51,423 nucleotides of DNA, from assembly GCF_030699305.1 (NCBI RefSeq), contig NZ_JAUYNB010000035.1, positions 1 through 51,423 of the forward strand, in the 5' to 3' direction. This document shows positions 32,752-41,019 of this stretch, piece after piece. The stretch's first letter is position 1. The number at the start of each line of letters is the position of its first letter. The position numbers and the translations under genes were made by a program. This DNA is from Novosphingobium sp. GTDB taxonomy: Bacteria > Pseudomonadota > Alphaproteobacteria > Sphingomonadales > Sphingomonadaceae. A model generated the notes under the pieces. It was not told the origin of the DNA. It did no database searches and saw nothing but the letters and a program-made list of their open reading frames with translations.

Positions 32752-34415
32752 TGGTCCGAGCCCTCCCTCGCGTCGACAAGGGTCAGGTCATTGCCGCCGC
32801 TCGACCAGGCGAGCTGGAGCTTGCGTCCGTGCGGGATGCGCCAGGCTACGCGGTCGGCAAAGGCCATGCGGATGCCAGCAAGAATGGCGGCGTCATCTCC
32901 TTCAAGGATGGCATGGGCCCGCACGGCAGCGTCGTGGCGAAAGCGGGTCTCCTGGGTGTCGTAGCTGTCCGCATCGGAATCGTCCGAGGGCGAGAACACC
33001 GCATCGATGATGAGGTCGGTGAGATCGTTCGGATCGAGTTCCGAGCCCCGGGTGAGTGCAATCACCGCGCAGTCAGGATCGCCCCACGAATCATCGCCCT
33101 CCTGGATGACGAAGTCGGTCTCGACGTCGAGGCGGTGACCGTGCTGATCGGTCAGTTCGATCCTGATCGCGTCAGGGCGCAGTGTCAGGGCGTCGGGTTC
33201 ACTCGTGGCCGACTGATCGCCGTCGTGCGTGAAGCACTCGCCGGTGAGGATGAAGCAGGACAGCGCGTCGTACCATGGATAGCCGATGAAATTGGTGATC
33301 GGCTCATAGAACGCGCGGGGGTCCGGTCCGCCGAGCTTGTGCGGCTCGCCGCCATTCGAGCGCCGGAGCGCGCGGCCGAACGTCACCGAATCATAGGAGT
33401 CCGTGTCATCGTAAATGGTGGCGAACGGCTCAAGATCAGCGAAAGCCGGGACCGGGCGACAGTCGCCGCGGGCAGTGGAGGGCGACCAGAGCGGCAGTTG
33501 CCGCGCCGCTTGGGGGAAATTGTCGCAGTAGAACCGTGCCTCGAGCCAGTCCTCGAAACTCAGTCGGTGCAGCGGTTCGGCGTAGATGACCGAGAAGATC
33601 GCCCGCCGGCACAACGCCACGAGGTGGTCGAGCGCGGTGTTGCGGTAGATCTCCTTGCGGGCGGGCAGGACGAGGACGAGATCCGGGGAATCAACGATAT
33701 CGACCTGGACGCTCCACTGGGTGTGGTGGACCTCCTTGATTACCGGGAACGCGTGCTTGAGGGTTACCCCGTGGAAATTGAGCGTCGCCACGTGCGGCGA
33801 ATGCCGGTCGCGGAACACCCCGATGCGATAGCCATCGCGCTCGATGACCTTGTAGGCATCGGAGAGGAAGTCGGCGCGGGCGAGGTCCTTGCCGTTGTAA
33901 CTGACCGGCAATGGAAAGAATCGCGCCGCCGCTTCAACGGTGCGCTCAAGCTTGCCATCGGGCCCGGGCGGAAAGTGGAACGCGATAGTCGTGCCGCGCG
34001 GGCCATCCCAAGGGAGCACATCGATGTCGGCCTCACCGGTCCAGGCATCGCCTGCGATCGCCAGCGAGAACGAGCCAACAGCACTGGTGGAACTCACCAC
34101 CGTGTCGAGTCCGGCCAGGCTGAAGAAGCCCATGCCAGCGGGATCTTCGCGGGTCCGGCAGTCGCCGGGCCAGTCGGATTGCCCAAGTGACACGAGGTCG
34201 GCCGGATCGCCGATGCCCGCGCCATCATCTGCGACGGTGATCAGGCAGGCGTCAGCGAGATGTTCGGCGGTAACGGCAACGCAGGTGGCGCCGGCGCGCC
34301 GGGCGTTCTGGAAGAGCTCATTGAAGATGTCGTCGAGGGTCCCGTTGAAGATGCGGGTCACCTTGGAGATCGCTTGCGGTGAAACCCGGGCGCGCAGTTT
34401 GGTCAGCGTAGTCAT
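32748..34415 (-). CDS. GHKL-type (Hsp90-like) ATPase domain protein
   Basis: Started at MTTLTKLRARVSPQAISK the product is 555 residues; the in-frame extension upstream overlaps the ParB-like gene and is rejected. A GHKL ATPase fold occupies the first ~250 residues: N-box with Glu33 and Asn37 (ELFQNARRAGA), DDGAGI (63-68) and GMGFFSLAGLD (94-104). The rest is acidic and of unknown fold, with a run of Asp residues late in the protein. It is coupled to the ArdC-like gene. Plasmid GHKL proteins of this kind have no assigned role; a chaperone or MutL-like DNA function is possible. Confidence 0.8.
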   Translation of the reverse strand: MTTLTKLRARVSPQAISKVTRIFNGTLDDIFNELFQNARRAGATCVAVTAEHLADACLITVADDGAGIGDPADLVSLGQSDWPGDCRTREDPAGMGFFSLAGLDTVVSSTSAVGSFSLAIAGDAWTGEADIDVLPWDGPRGTTIAFHFPPGPDGKLERTVEAAARFFPLPVSYNGKDLARADFLSDAYKVIERDGYRIGVFRDRHSPHVATLNFHGVTLKHAFPVIKEVHHTQWSVQVDIVDSPDLVLVLPARKEIYRNTALDHLVALCRRAIFSVIYAEPLHRLSFEDWLEARFYCDNFPQAARQLPLWSPSTARGDCRPVPAFADLEPFATIYDDTDSYDSVTFGRALRRSNGGEPHKLGGPDPRAFYEPITNFIGYPWYDALSCFILTGECFTHDGDQSATSEPDALTLRPDAIRIELTDQHGHRLDVETDFVIQEGDDSWGDPDCAVIALTRGSELDPNDLTDLIIDAVFSPSDDSDADSYDTQETRFRHDAAVRAHAILEGDDAAILAGIRMAFADRVAWRIPHGRKLQLAWSSGGNDLTLVDAREGSDQ

Positions 34416-34488
34416 TGTGGAGTATCCTGAATGTGGGAGACGTGCAGCCGCAGGCGTATCGGCCTGCGGCTGCGTCGTTAGGGTTGGA

Positions 34489-36561
34489 TCAGGCGTCGAC
34501 AGGCTCAGCCGCGACGACTTCCTGGTCCTCGTTGGCTTCCAGTCCGTCGTCCTCACCCTCCGGCGCGGGTTCGCCCCCAGCTTCGATCGGCGCCTGCTCG
34601 TCCTCGGTTTCGCTGGCGGCGATGGCCCGGAACCGCATCGCTTCGGGCACCCAAGCGAGTGCGGCCTCCTTGACCTCGGGCGCGACGATGGTTTCGCCGG
34701 CGAACAGTTTCTCGCAGGAGGCCGAGAGGTCGCCCTTCTTCGAGCCCATGAAGCTCGACGCCATTGTCGGGCCGCCGACCTCGCTGACATGAGCGAGCAG
34801 CGTCTGCTTGCTCACGCGGTCGAAGTAGTTGGCCGAAGTCGGCCGCCAGTGGCTCGCGACATTGATCCCCATCAGCGTGGCAAGGTGATCGTGGAGATCG
34901 ATCGGTTCGGGACCGCCCTGGCCGGTCTTCTTGTCGATGCCCATGCTGGCTTCAAGGGTCTTGGCCATGCACCAGGCGAGCCAGCTCGCCTTGGCATCGT
35001 CGTCGAGCGCGCTGAACGCGGCGAACCGGTCGACCGTGCGGCGGTGCTCGGTCCAGGACATATCGAGCGTCTCGCGCATGTCGGCCATGAGCGTATGCGC
35101 TGGGCTCTCGGGATAGCTCGCGAGGTAGAGCGAGGGTGACGGCGCGCGCAGCGTCGTGCCGAGAGCCTGGGCGCTGTAGAGCGCGCGCGAATCCGCAATG
35201 GCGAAGATCAGGTAGTCGAGAGCGATCGCCGGGTTGGACGCGAGATTGATCGCGAGGATGTCGCGGCGCTGGAGGGCGAGTTCCTCGACCAGCTTCTGCG
35301 ACAGCGGCTTGGGTGCCGAGGCGGCGCCTGCCCCCTCCCCTGCCCTGCTGTCAGCGCCGCCCGGCGCATCGGCACCACCGCGGGCCTTGCGCTTCTCGAG
35401 CGGCTTGTCGCTGTAGAGCCCGCTGGCCACGGTCGGTTCGCCGTCGGCACCGATGATCACGAAGCAGCCGACATTGGCTTTCATCTCGTCGGGGATCACT
35501 GGTGGCTTGTCGTGGAGTGCGTCGTAAGCATTGGTCGCCGCATCCCAGCGTTCCTGAAACTCGGCGGCGGCGCTTTCATCGTCCTCGTCGAGCGCCTCAC
35601 CTTCGGCTTCGAGCGCGGAGATCGTCTCCATGAGACGGTCGGCTTCCGCCTGTTCTTCATCCGATAGCGGGGCGGGCTCAAGATGGACCTGATGCAGGTC
35701 TTCGGTTGCGCCGTAGGTCACGCGAGTCTCGAGGATCGGCCGCACCCAGGCGTAGCCCGAAGTCTCGGCGATCTGGGTCGCGTAGGCCTGGAGTTTCTCG
35801 CCCGCGATACGCTGGGCGATCTCCGCGTCGATCCAGGTCTCGCCGCCATCCTCGGTAAAGAGGTCGCGCTCGATCTTGCCGCCGGCGGCGAGGTAGTCGG
35901 CCTCGCTCGCAAGCTTGGCCATGGGCGAGGACGAGCGGATCGCGCTGTGGGTGATCATCCGGCGGATGGAATCGGCTTGGTTGCCCTGCCAGCTGTTCGA
36001 AAGCTCGTTCCACACCAGCATCTGGCGCTCATGGTTGGGTGTCGTTGCGTAGGCCTTGGCGACGTCGAGGGTGATCTTGCCTTCCTCGAGCGCGGTGAAG
36101 ATCGGATCGGCCAGGTCGGCAAGGCGCAGTCGGCCTTCGATGAACCGGCGGGTGCGGCCGAACCGCTTGGCAATCGCATCGAGGTCGCTGCCCTCATTGA
36201 CGAAGTGCTTGTAGGCTCGGATTTCATCGGTCGGGGTCATGTCGAGGCGGATCACATTCTCGATCAGCGACAGCTCGGACTGCTCGGCGGCATCGATGTC
36301 GAGCACGCGGCAGGCGACGGGGTGATCCTTGGGCAGCTTGCCTGCCTCGAGGAGAAAGTTCAGCGCACGCAGGCGGCGCCCACCAGCGGTTACGTCGAAC
36401 ATGCCCCGCTTCTTGGCCGGCGCGACGATAAGGTTCTGGAGGAGGCCTTTGGCCTCGATGTTGGCGGCAAGTTCCTCGATGAAGAGGTTGCTGTCGTTCT
36501 TGCGCACATTGGCCTCGGACAAGCGCAGCTTGCCAAGCGGGATCATCTCGATGTCGTTCAT
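34489..36561 (-). CDS. Large ParB-domain protein (ParB/RepB/Spo0J family), not the partition ParB
   Basis: From MNDIEMIPLGKLRLSEANVRK the protein has 690 residues. Residues 1-230 contain a ParB N-domain (GLLQNLIVAP..., VTAGGRRLRALN in place of GERRxxA, ELSLIENVIRLDMTPTDEIRAYK) and a helix-turn-helix (AIAKRFGRTRRFIEGRLRLADL). The remaining ~450 residues are a family-specific extension with an acidic linker. No ParA lies beside it, and a separate ParAB pair exists at 48051-50357. Such long ParB-like proteins are common near transfer and ssb/ardC genes of alphaproteobacterial plasmids and may regulate transcription or bind CTP. Confidence 0.85.
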   Translation of the reverse strand: MNDIEMIPLGKLRLSEANVRKNDSNLFIEELAANIEAKGLLQNLIVAPAKKRGMFDVTAGGRRLRALNFLLEAGKLPKDHPVACRVLDIDAAEQSELSLIENVIRLDMTPTDEIRAYKHFVNEGSDLDAIAKRFGRTRRFIEGRLRLADLADPIFTALEEGKITLDVAKAYATTPNHERQMLVWNELSNSWQGNQADSIRRMITHSAIRSSSPMAKLASEADYLAAGGKIERDLFTEDGGETWIDAEIAQRIAGEKLQAYATQIAETSGYAWVRPILETRVTYGATEDLHQVHLEPAPLSDEEQAEADRLMETISALEAEGEALDEDDESAAAEFQERWDAATNAYDALHDKPPVIPDEMKANVGCFVIIGADGEPTVASGLYSDKPLEKRKARGGADAPGGADSRAGEGAGAASAPKPLSQKLVEELALQRRDILAINLASNPAIALDYLIFAIADSRALYSAQALGTTLRAPSPSLYLASYPESPAHTLMADMRETLDMSWTEHRRTVDRFAAFSALDDDAKASWLAWCMAKTLEASMGIDKKTGQGGPEPIDLHDHLATLMGINVASHWRPTSANYFDRVSKQTLLAHVSEVGGPTMASSFMGSKKGDLSASCEKLFAGETIVAPEVKEAALAWVPEAMRFRAIAASETEDEQAPIEAGGEPAPEGEDDGLEANEDQEVVAAEPVDA

Positions 36562-36615
36562 TGGGGGTGCTCCTGAAAGCTGGATTGACCGAGCCCTTCG
36601 GCTCACCCCTTCCAG

Positions 36616-36628
36616 CCCCCCTCCCCTC
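36616..36628 (-). promoter_or_regulatory. Purine-rich leader motif, copy upstream of the large ParB-like gene
   Basis: Minus strand GAGGGGAGGGGGG followed by CTGGAAGGGG, 54 bases before the ATG. It is one of the two best copies (with 45295) and is followed by a small hairpin (GAGCC...GGCTC). Confidence 0.5.
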
Positions 36629-36761
36629 GACATTTCAGGAACGGCACAGGGGTTCAGACCCACCGGCACATGTGCGGGACCGAAGTTCATGAGCCATAAA
36701 TTATGGCTTTATGCCTCATAATGGGCTATCGGGTGAGTTATAAAGCGGAACCGAATGCCTC

Positions 36762-37883
36762 ATGAAGTGGAATTGGCAGCAGCCGGATTGGCCCAATTTT
36801 CGCTGGAACAGCGAAGCCCTAGCCGTGCACGAGGCCCGCTTCCTGCAGCAATCCGGGATCATCATCGGGGTCGTGAAGCACCTCGCCGATGAGGACCGCA
36901 CCAGCATCGTGCTCGACGTCATGACCGACGAAGCGATGAAGACCTCGCAGATCGAAGGCGAACTTCTCAATCGCGATAGCGTCCAGTCTTCGCTGCGCCG
37001 CGAGTTCGGTCTTGAAAGCGAAGCGCGCCGAATTCCGCCCGCCGAACGCGGGATCGCGGAGATGATGATGGCGCTCTACCGGGACTTCGCTGACCCGCTT
37101 ACCGAAGAGGCGTTGGGCGACTGGCACCGCCTGGTCCTGAGTGGACGCAGCGACATCGACGTCGTGGGCCGTTACCGCGAACACGAAGATGCGATGCAGG
37201 TCGTCTCGGGCGCATTGCACAAGCCCACTGTCCATTTCGAGGCGCCGCCGTCGCGCGAGATGGCAACGGAAATGGCGCGGTTCCTCGAATGGTTCGCGGC
37301 CACCGGCCCGGGTGGCGCTACGCCGCTACCCGGCTTGACCCGGTCTGGCCTCGCGCACCTCTACTTCGTGACCATTCACCCGTTCGAAGACGGCAATGGC
37401 CGTATCGGGCGCGCGATTGCGGAGAAGGCGCTGTCGCAGGCAATCGGGCAGCCAAGCCTGATCGCGCTCTCGCAGACCATCCAGCGAGAACGCTCGGCCT
37501 ACTACGACGCGCTCGAAGCGGCGAACAAGGCCAATGAGATCTCGGACTGGCTCGCCTATTGGGCCGAGACGGTCCTTGATGCGCAGGCCCACAGCCTGGC
37601 CCTGATCGACTTCCTGCTGGAGAAAACCCGGTTCCATGACCGGTACCGGGGGAAGCTCAACCCGCGGCAGGAGAAAGTCATCGCGCGCATGTTCCGTGAG
37701 GGGCTCGGGGGGTTTAAGGGCGGGCTCAGCGCGGCCAACTACATCACGATCGCCGACACATCGCGAGCCACGGCAACACGTGACTTGCAGGAGCTGGTCT
37801 CCCTTGGCGCGCTCGAACAGACCGGGACGCTAAAGTCTTCCCGGTATTATCTGCTCATGGGAGAGAAGACCTCGCTAGCTTGA
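36762..37883 (+). CDS. Fic family adenylyltransferase with N-terminal inhibitory helix
   Basis: The 373-residue protein begins with the N-terminal MKWNWQQPDWPNFRW region typical of DUF4172-Fic proteins. An inhibitory helix carries T61-x3-E65-G66 (TSQIEG), and the Fic core carries HPFEDGNGR (206-214). A winged-helix C-terminus follows (ISATRATATRDL-like segment TSRATATRDLQELVSLGALEQ). It should transfer AMP or another nucleotide to a target protein and is self-inhibited by Glu65 (class II layout). It is divergent from the large ParB-like gene. Such Fic proteins may act as toxins or regulators; the target is unknown. Confidence 0.93.
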   Translation: MKWNWQQPDWPNFRWNSEALAVHEARFLQQSGIIIGVVKHLADEDRTSIVLDVMTDEAMKTSQIEGELLNRDSVQSSLRREFGLESEARRIPPAERGIAEMMMALYRDFADPLTEEALGDWHRLVLSGRSDIDVVGRYREHEDAMQVVSGALHKPTVHFEAPPSREMATEMARFLEWFAATGPGGATPLPGLTRSGLAHLYFVTIHPFEDGNGRIGRAIAEKALSQAIGQPSLIALSQTIQRERSAYYDALEAANKANEISDWLAYWAETVLDAQAHSLALIDFLLEKTRFHDRYRGKLNPRQEKVIARMFREGLGGFKGGLSAANYITIADTSRATATRDLQELVSLGALEQTGTLKSSRYYLLMGEKTSLA

Positions 37884-37928
37884 CGGGCCTTGCGGGGAGC
37901 TATGTAGAGACGAGCGTAAGGAGTGCAC

Positions 37929-38549
37929 GTGGCAGATTTAGATAAGCTCGAGAAGCTCAACCGCCTTCGCGAAAGCGGGGCCCTGACCGCAGAAGAGTTT
38001 GAACATGAGAAGGCGCTGCTACTCTCCGGAAAGTCCGGATATTCGAAGCCTCTGATTATCGTTTCCGCAATTGCGGTCGCCATCCTTGCGCCGACAGCTT
38101 TCTACGCTCTTAAGCAGACTGGAAGTGACACAAGCACCGTGATCGTCCCGGCATCGACGGCTTCCAAAGGAATGGATAGTGCAGCAGCGGCGCCCTCTCC
38201 GCCAACTCTGGTAGCGCGCCCAAGCACGGTCAAGATTGATCCTCCCGTTCCGGATTCCGCAGCACCTGATCCAACCAACGCGGATTATTACAACGAGGCT
38301 AAGCGCAACATGATGCGCCAGTACAAGGATCAACCTGCCGGAATCCGCCAGATGCTCGGTGACTGGGCCGGGGCAAACGAGTTGTGTCGAGGCAGTAGCG
38401 ACGAAGCTACAATCAATAAGTGGTGCCCCATCAGAGATGCTATCGACGCCAAGTTGCTTCGCTTGGGCATGTGCTACGGTCGGCCGACCGATCAATCTGC
38501 CGCCGAGAGTGATTGGCACACTTGCGATGCTCGTGATGGAAAACAATGA
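37929..38549 (+). CDS. SHOCT-domain single-pass membrane protein
   Basis: I use the GTG at 37929, which has AAGGAG five bases upstream; the earlier GTG at 37923 overlaps that site. The 206-residue product has a SHOCT motif at 3-33 (DKLEKLNRLRESGALTAEEF) and one membrane helix at 40-61. A Pro/Ala-rich linker and a C-terminal domain with four cysteines follow, probably disulfide-bonded in the periplasm. SHOCT motifs act as short oligomerisation tags. It lies 45 bases after the Fic gene on the same strand; function unknown. Confidence 0.75.
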   Translation: MADLDKLEKLNRLRESGALTAEEFEHEKALLLSGKSGYSKPLIIVSAIAVAILAPTAFYALKQTGSDTSTVIVPASTASKGMDSAAAAPSPPTLVARPSTVKIDPPVPDSAAPDPTNADYYNEAKRNMMRQYKDQPAGIRQMLGDWAGANELCRGSSDEATINKWCPIRDAIDAKLLRLGMCYGRPTDQSAAESDWHTCDARDGKQ

Positions 38550-38587
38550 GCGCATCTGGCTCGCGCACGGCCGTCACCACCGCCCCG

Positions 38588-39283
38588 TTATTTGACGATG
38601 TCTGATTTGATGACGTGATACGCGCCGCCTATCAGACTGGTCACCTCTTCGGCGCTCAATACATAATATTGGGGCTCATAGCCTAGACCGAGCTGTCCGG
38701 TCCGCTTCCAGTGGTCGACGTACAGGCCTTTGTTGGGACCGAAGGCGAGATTGATATGCTTTGCCAGTCGCGGCGGGCCATGCCGCGAATATGCGGTACG
38801 GAACAGGGAGACATCGACCACATAAGGTCCGACCATCACCCAGACGTGGCCATCCCAATCGGGGTTCGACGCGGCGAACGCCGCAGGCCCATCGAACGGC
38901 TTTCGGTCGCCGAAGACAGGTTCGCCATCAACCACCAGGGTTCCAGCGACCACATGGACCGGAGCCGTCATGCGCCTCTCCAGCGTACCTGCGAGCGATG
39001 CGCTCATCAGCGCGCAGGCACCGGGCATCGGCGGAAAGACTTTGAGCAGATCGAGCGCGCATTGCGACAAGACGGCGCGATCGCTGTCGTTCATCTCATA
39101 AGCCTTGAACGCTTTCGCCGCCGCCCAGCCATGCTGCGCTGCAATCTGTTTTCCGAGTTGAGCAAGGTCTTTGATGGGCTTCATGCGCGCCCTGTACTGC
39201 GCGCACAAGTTCCCGGCCAGTACCTCGCCGCATTCGATCATGCCGCTTTCCGTCGGAGGGACGATTGACGAATCAGAGCACAT
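38588..39283 (-). CDS. Transglutaminase/papain-like hypothetical protein
   Basis: The frame runs from ATG 39283 (231 residues). MIECG (39241) and MKPIKDL (39184) are alternative starts, and none has a clear ribosome-binding site. The C-terminal half has the spacing of a transglutaminase-like triad: Cys90 in PGACALMSASLAGTLERRM, His146 in DGHVWVMVG and Asp157 in YVVDVSL. A beta-rich segment (PVHVVAGTLVVDGEPVF) lies between. I know no named family. It is divergent from umuDC, and if the first start is used, the LexA box is only three bases upstream. Confidence 0.6.
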   Translation of the reverse strand: MCSDSSIVPPTESGMIECGEVLAGNLCAQYRARMKPIKDLAQLGKQIAAQHGWAAAKAFKAYEMNDSDRAVLSQCALDLLKVFPPMPGACALMSASLAGTLERRMTAPVHVVAGTLVVDGEPVFGDRKPFDGPAAFAASNPDWDGHVWVMVGPYVVDVSLFRTAYSRHGPPRLAKHINLAFGPNKGLYVDHWKRTGQLGLGYEPQYYVLSAEEVTSLIGGAYHVIKSDIVK

Positions 39284-39285
39284 CT

Positions 39286-39300
39286 GTTCTTTTTATGTTC
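39286..39300 (+). promoter_or_regulatory. LexA (SOS) box upstream of umuDC
   Basis: GTTCTTTTTATGTTC matches GTTC-N7-GTTC. It ends 9 bases before the umuD ATG, so transcription must start inside or very near the operator. The divergent transglutaminase-like gene starts within a few bases on the other side. Confidence 0.85.
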
Positions 39301-39308
39301 CCTTCCTC

Positions 39309-39743
39309 ATGGACTACATTCTTGTGCTGAGCTTCGTCGATTCCCCTTCAAAACTCGATCTTCCGCTTTTCGGCTCGCAGGTTCCTGCGGGTTTTCCCAG
39401 TCCTGCCGACGATCACATCGAGGGAAAGCTCGACCTCAACGAACATCTGATCCGCAGGCCGGCCGCCACGTTCTTCGTGCGCGCTGCGGGAGAATCTATG
39501 CGCGGTGCCGGAATCTTCGACGGCGACCTCCTCGTGGTGGATCGCAGCATCACCCCACAGTCCGACGACATCGTCATTGCCATCCTGCACGGCGACCTCA
39601 CCGTCAAACGCCTGAAAAAGGTCGCCGGACAATGGCATCTCGCGGCTGAGAACGAAGACTATCCATCGCTCGCGATCAGCGATGACGGCTGCGAGATCTG
39701 GGGCGTCATCACAACGAGTATCCGGCGCCATTGTGGCCGCTGA
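39309..39743 (+). CDS. umuD: UmuD-like S24 peptidase, polymerase V subunit
   Basis: From MDYILVLSFVDSPSKLDLPL the protein is 144 residues, the normal UmuD size. The self-cleavage site is Ala27-Gly28 (QVPAGFPSP), the catalytic serine is Ser63 (GESMRGAGI) and the lysine is Lys100 (DLTVKRLKK). RecA filaments should trigger its cleavage to UmuD', which activates UmuC for translesion synthesis. The LexA box immediately upstream fixes the start and the regulation. The stop overlaps the umuC start by one base. Confidence 0.93.
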   Translation: MDYILVLSFVDSPSKLDLPLFGSQVPAGFPSPADDHIEGKLDLNEHLIRRPAATFFVRAAGESMRGAGIFDGDLLVVDRSITPQSDDIVIAILHGDLTVKRLKKVAGQWHLAAENEDYPSLAISDDGCEIWGVITTSIRRHCGR

Positions 39744-41014
39744 TGGCCACCTTTGCCCTTGTCGACTGCAACAACTTCTATGCGTCCTGCGAACGGCTGT
39801 TTCAGCCCCGGTTGCGGGGCCGCCCGGTCGTCGTCCTGTCGAACAACGATGGCTGTGTGATTGCCCGGTCGAACGAGGCTAAGGCCCTCGGCGTCGGTAT
39901 GGGCGCTCCCATGTTCAAGATCCGCAAGCTGGTCGATGAGCACGACGTTGCGGTCTGTTCGTCGAACTATGCGCTCTACGGGGACATTTCCGAGCGGGTC
40001 ATGAATGTGCTCGGAGCGAGTGCTCCAGCCCATGAAATCTACAGCATCGACGAGTGCTTCCTCGATCTCGATCAACTGGCTGTCCCCAGCCTCGCGGCAT
40101 GGTGCCGGCATCTGCGCGAGACGACAACGCGGTGGACCGGGATCCCGGTTTCGATCGGTGTCGGCCCAACCAAGACCCTGGCCAAGCTTGCCAACCGATT
40201 GGCCAAGAAGTCCGCCCGGGCTGGCGGCGTGCTTGATCTTTCGCACAATCCCGAATGGATAACCCCGGCATTGCACAAGACCCCGATCCAGGATGTCTGG
40301 GGCGTAGGGCGCAGATGGACGGTCATGCTCCAGGAACGCGGTATTCACACAGCGTTCGATTTTGCAGAGGCGCCCGATGCCTGGGTGCGCCAGCGAATGG
40401 GCGTCGTTGGCCTGCGCACGGTGCATGAACTGCGGGGGTCTGTCTGCCACGCGCTCGAAGATCAGCCCCCACCCCGCCAAACGACATGCTGCTCGCGCAC
40501 CTTCGGCACGGCGATTTTCGACAAGGCGCAGGTCCACGACGCGGTCATGAGCTTCGTCGAGCGCGCCGCCGAAAAAGTTCGCCATGCAGGCCAGGTGGCG
40601 GGCGCGGTCCAGTTGTTCGTGCGGACCGACCCGTTCGCGCAAAACGCGCCGCAGAAGTCCCTATCAGGCTCGGCTACGTTTCACCGACCAACATCGGATA
40701 CGCGCGAAATTGCGGCCACCGTGCGGCGGATCTTCGATCGGGTCTGGCGAGAGGGCTTTGGCTGGCGAAAGGCAGGCGTGCTGCTGCTTGACCTCGGCCT
40801 GCCTGGGGCGGCACCGGCATCGCTGTTTGATGCGCTCGAAGCGCCCGATGACAGGCTGATGAGTGCGATCGACCAGATCAATGCCCGCTATGGCCGGGGC
40901 TCAGCGAGACTGGGTCTGGCGCAGAAGGACAGCGAATGGCGGATGCGGCGCGAAAACCTGTCGCCAAGTTTCACCACCCGGTGGACCGACATACCCTCGG
41001 CCAGTCTGGCGTAA
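39743..41014 (+). CDS. umuC: UmuC-like Y-family DNA polymerase (Pol V catalytic subunit)
   Basis: The 423-residue protein begins MATFALVDCNNFYASCER, with catalytic Asp8, and has Asp103-Glu104 in YSIDECFLDLD. The thumb/helix-hairpin-helix region (VWGVGRRWTVMLQERGI) and little-finger domain follow, and the C-terminus is the UmuC-specific extension ending near WTDIPSASLA. It performs error-prone synthesis across DNA lesions under SOS control. ATG overlaps the umuD stop (TGATG). Plasmid umuDC genes are common and raise mutation after damage. Confidence 0.95.
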   Translation: MATFALVDCNNFYASCERLFQPRLRGRPVVVLSNNDGCVIARSNEAKALGVGMGAPMFKIRKLVDEHDVAVCSSNYALYGDISERVMNVLGASAPAHEIYSIDECFLDLDQLAVPSLAAWCRHLRETTTRWTGIPVSIGVGPTKTLAKLANRLAKKSARAGGVLDLSHNPEWITPALHKTPIQDVWGVGRRWTVMLQERGIHTAFDFAEAPDAWVRQRMGVVGLRTVHELRGSVCHALEDQPPPRQTTCCSRTFGTAIFDKAQVHDAVMSFVERAAEKVRHAGQVAGAVQLFVRTDPFAQNAPQKSLSGSATFHRPTSDTREIAATVRRIFDRVWREGFGWRKAGVLLLDLGLPGAAPASLFDALEAPDDRLMSAIDQINARYGRGSARLGLAQKDSEWRMRRENLSPSFTTRWTDIPSASLA

Positions 41015-41019
41015 TGGGC

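Noticed and set aside
32751..34190. 479-codon plus-strand open frame
   Set aside because: It is antisense to the GHKL ATPase, whose motifs are intact, and has no recognisable domain.
34416..34790. N-terminal extension of the GHKL protein
   Set aside because: It overlaps the ParB-like gene on the same strand in another frame and is Arg/Ser-rich; MTTLTK is the natural start.
35331..35342. Another copy of the purine-rich leader motif
   Set aside because: It lies inside the ParB-like coding sequence, in a low-complexity Gly/Ala linker, and not before a start codon.
34489..36561. Second active partition system
   Set aside because: The large ParB-like gene has no ParA partner or parS palindrome beside it; the par core is at 47889-50357.
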